Below are positions 62,293-64,000 of a DNA stretch of 64,000 bases, piece after piece. This stretch comes from an uncultured Paraburkholderia sp. (GTDB lineage: Bacteria; Pseudomonadota; Gammaproteobacteria; Burkholderiales; Burkholderiaceae): contig CALNWS010000017.1 of NCBI GenBank assembly GCA_940747215.1, positions 1-64,000 on the forward strand, given 5' to 3'. The position numbers were made by a program, and so were the translations under genes. Position 1 is the first letter of the stretch, and each line of letters begins with the position of its first letter. The notes under the pieces were generated by a model. That model was not told the DNA's origin. It ran no database searches and worked only from the letters and a program-made list of their open reading frames with translations.

Positions 62293-64000
62293 ATGCCCGA
62301 CCTTCTATCCAACCTGAACCCCGAACAACACGCCGCAGTCACGCTCCTGAACGAGCCGGCGCTCATTCTCGCCGGCGCGGGTAGCGGCAAAACCCGTGTG
62401 ATCATCACGCGTATCGCGTGGCTCATCCAGCAAGGTCTCGCGTCGCCGGCCACGGTGCTCGCCGTCACCTTCACGAACAAGGCCGCCCGCGAAATGATGT
62501 CGCGCCTCTCGGCGCTTCTGCCCATCGACACGCGCGGCATGTGGATCGGCACGTTCCACGGCCTGTGCAACCGCATGCTGCGCGCACATCACCGTGACGC
62601 CGGTCTGCCCGCCACCTTTCAGATTCTCGACACCGCCGACCAGCTTTCCGCGATCAAGCGTCTGATGAAGGGCCTTAACATCGACGACGAGAAGTACCCG
62701 GCGAAAAACATCCAGTACTTCATCAACAACGCGAAGGAACAGGGTCTGCGCCCGGAAGACATGGACGCCACCGAAAACTTCAACCGCAAGTTTGTCGAAC
62801 TCTACGAAGTCTACGACCAGCAATGCCAGCGCGAAGGCGTCGTCGACTTTTCGGAACTGCTGCTGCGCTGCTATGAACTGCTCGCGCACAATCCGCCGTT
62901 GCGCGCGCACTATCAGGCGCGCTTCTGCCATACCTTGGTCGACGAGTTTCAGGACACCAACAAACTGCAGTACGCGTGGCTCAAGCTGATCGCGGGTCAG
63001 AACAACACGATTTTCGCGGTCGGCGACGACGACCAGTCGATCTACGCGTTCCGCGGCGCGAACGTCGGCAACATGCGCGACTTCGAGCATGAGTTCAGCG
63101 TGCGCAATCTCATCAAGCTGGAGCAGAACTACCGCTCGCACGGCCATATTCTCGACGCCGCGAATCAACTGATCGCCAACAACTCGCGCCGTCTCGGCAA
63201 GAATCTGCGCACCGACGCGGGCCACGGCGAACCGGTGCGCGTGTACGAATCCACCACCGATTCGCAGGAAGCCGGCTGGATCGTCGAGGAAATCAAGGCG
63301 CTCATCAGCACCGGCACGTCGCGCAGCGAAATCGCGATCCTGTATCGCAGCAACGCGCAGTCGCGCACGATCGAGCACGCACTCGTGAACGCGGGCATCG
63401 TGTATCGCGTGTACGGCGGCCTGCGCTTTTTCGAGCGTCAGGAAGTGAAGCACGCGCTCGCGTATCTGCGTCTCATCGACAACCCGAACGACGACACCGC
63501 GTTCGCGCGCGTCGTCAATTTCCCCACGCGCGGGATCGGCGCGCGCTCGATCGAGCAACTCGCGGACGCCGCGCGTCTGTACAATTGCTCGATGGCCGCC
63601 GCCATTCCGTACATTGCGGGCAAGGCCGGTTCGAGCCTCGCGGCATTTGCGAACCTGATCGGCAAGATGCGCGCCGAAACGCAGCAGATGAGCCTGCCGG
63701 AAACGGTCGAATACGTCGTGCGCACGAGCGGTCTCTCCGAGTTCTATCAGAACGAGCGAGAAGGTCAGGACCGGCTCGAGAACTTGCAGGAACTGGTCAA
63801 CGCGGCGGCGGCGTTCGTCAGCGAAGAAGGCTACGGCATGGACACGCCCGCGCGTTCCATTCCGCTGCGCCCGGGTGCCACGTCCACACCGGAACTGGCC
63901 GTCGCCACCGACGCCCCGAATACGGTCGTGCTCGACGCGCCCGGCATCGCCGACCCCACGCAGAATCCCGACACGATGACGCCGCTCGCCGGTTTCCTGT
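62293..64000 (+). CDS. uvrD: UvrD/PcrA-type superfamily 1 DNA helicase (5' part; runs off the window)
   Basis: 569 codons are present before the edge. The start reads MPDLLSNLNPEQHAAVTLLN, with the Q motif, then ILAGAGSGKTRVIITRIAWL, the Walker A (motif I) near residues 28-37. Motif Ia is LAVTFTNKAAREM, motif II is VDEFQDTN near residue 216, and motif III VGDDDQSIYAFRGA follows. Later segments of domain 2A (FERQEVKHALAYLRLIDNP) are in frame. UvrD-type helicases unwind DNA in excision and mismatch repair. No damage is seen in the part available. Confidence 0.93.
   Translation, partial: MPDLLSNLNPEQHAAVTLLNEPALILAGAGSGKTRVIITRIAWLIQQGLASPATVLAVTFTNKAAREMMSRLSALLPIDTRGMWIGTFHGLCNRMLRAHHRDAGLPATFQILDTADQLSAIKRLMKGLNIDDEKYPAKNIQYFINNAKEQGLRPEDMDATENFNRKFVELYEVYDQQCQREGVVDFSELLLRCYELLAHNPPLRAHYQARFCHTLVDEFQDTNKLQYAWLKLIAGQNNTIFAVGDDDQSIYAFRGANVGNMRDFEHEFSVRNLIKLEQNYRSHGHILDAANQLIANNSRRLGKNLRTDAGHGEPVRVYESTTDSQEAGWIVEEIKALISTGTSRSEIAILYRSNAQSRTIEHALVNAGIVYRVYGGLRFFERQEVKHALAYLRLIDNPNDDTAFARVVNFPTRGIGARSIEQLADAARLYNCSMAAAIPYIAGKAGSSLAAFANLIGKMRAETQQMSLPETVEYVVRTSGLSEFYQNEREGQDRLENLQELVNAAAAFVSEEGYGMDTPARSIPLRPGATSTPELAVATDAPNTVVLDAPGIADPTQNPDTMTPLAGFL

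Overview
The window looks like a chromosomal segment of a Burkholderia-group betaproteobacterium (Burkholderia/Paraburkholderia/Caballeronia). This is inferred from high GC, from proteins that match that group closely as I remember it, and from the familiar gene order carAB-greA-yhbY-rlmE-ftsH-folP-glmM-pstSCAB-phoU-phoBR-ppk1-ppx. About 25 recognisable genes are broken while essential genes between them are intact. That pattern fits a host-restricted lineage in early genome reduction, such as the leaf-nodule Burkholderia symbionts. The lifestyle is an inference; I cannot run a phylogeny.

Left third (about 0.8-23.9 kb), almost fully intact. It holds carbamoyl-phosphate synthase (carA, carB), transcript cleavage factor greA, a DUF4149 membrane protein, yhbY with a frameshifted tail, 23S rRNA methyltransferase rlmE, the protease ftsH, folP and glmM. 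A complete phosphate regulon follows: pstSCAB-phoU-phoB-phoR, with convergent-side ppk1 and then ppx for polyphosphate. Three Pho-box-like sites spaced exactly 32 bp apart precede pstS.

Middle and right (about 23.9-57.7 kb), mostly decayed accessory genes. Broken genes include an OlsB-like acyltransferase, DUF3309, a MATE exporter, a pentapeptide-repeat protein, an aldose epimerase, DUF427, an AcpA-type phosphatase, a di-heme peroxidase, gamma-glutamyltransferase, an alpha/beta hydrolase and a CoA transferase. Further right are a broken LysR regulator, MFS transporter, threonine aldolase, NUDIX hydrolase, thioesterase, the livHMGF branched-chain amino-acid importer and an inositol import/kinase locus (ibpA, iatP, iolC). 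Intact islands are sixA, tRNA-Pro(UGG), DUF2288, uppP, tRNA-Arg(UCU), a NUDIX hydrolase, glnS and alaS.

Right end (57.8-64 kb), intact: tusA, galU, valS and the start of a uvrD/rep helicase. A perfect 65-bp inverted repeat lies between the divergent valS and uvrD genes.

The decay has a consistent signature. There are single- or two-base indels, nonsense codons that are mostly TAG, short exact tandem duplications of 7-21 bp scattered through genes and spacers, and internal deletions that seem to end in short direct repeats. I found no defence system, CRISPR array, prophage or secondary-metabolite cluster, and nothing I would call a new biological system. The most unusual items are the long palindrome and the mutation signature.
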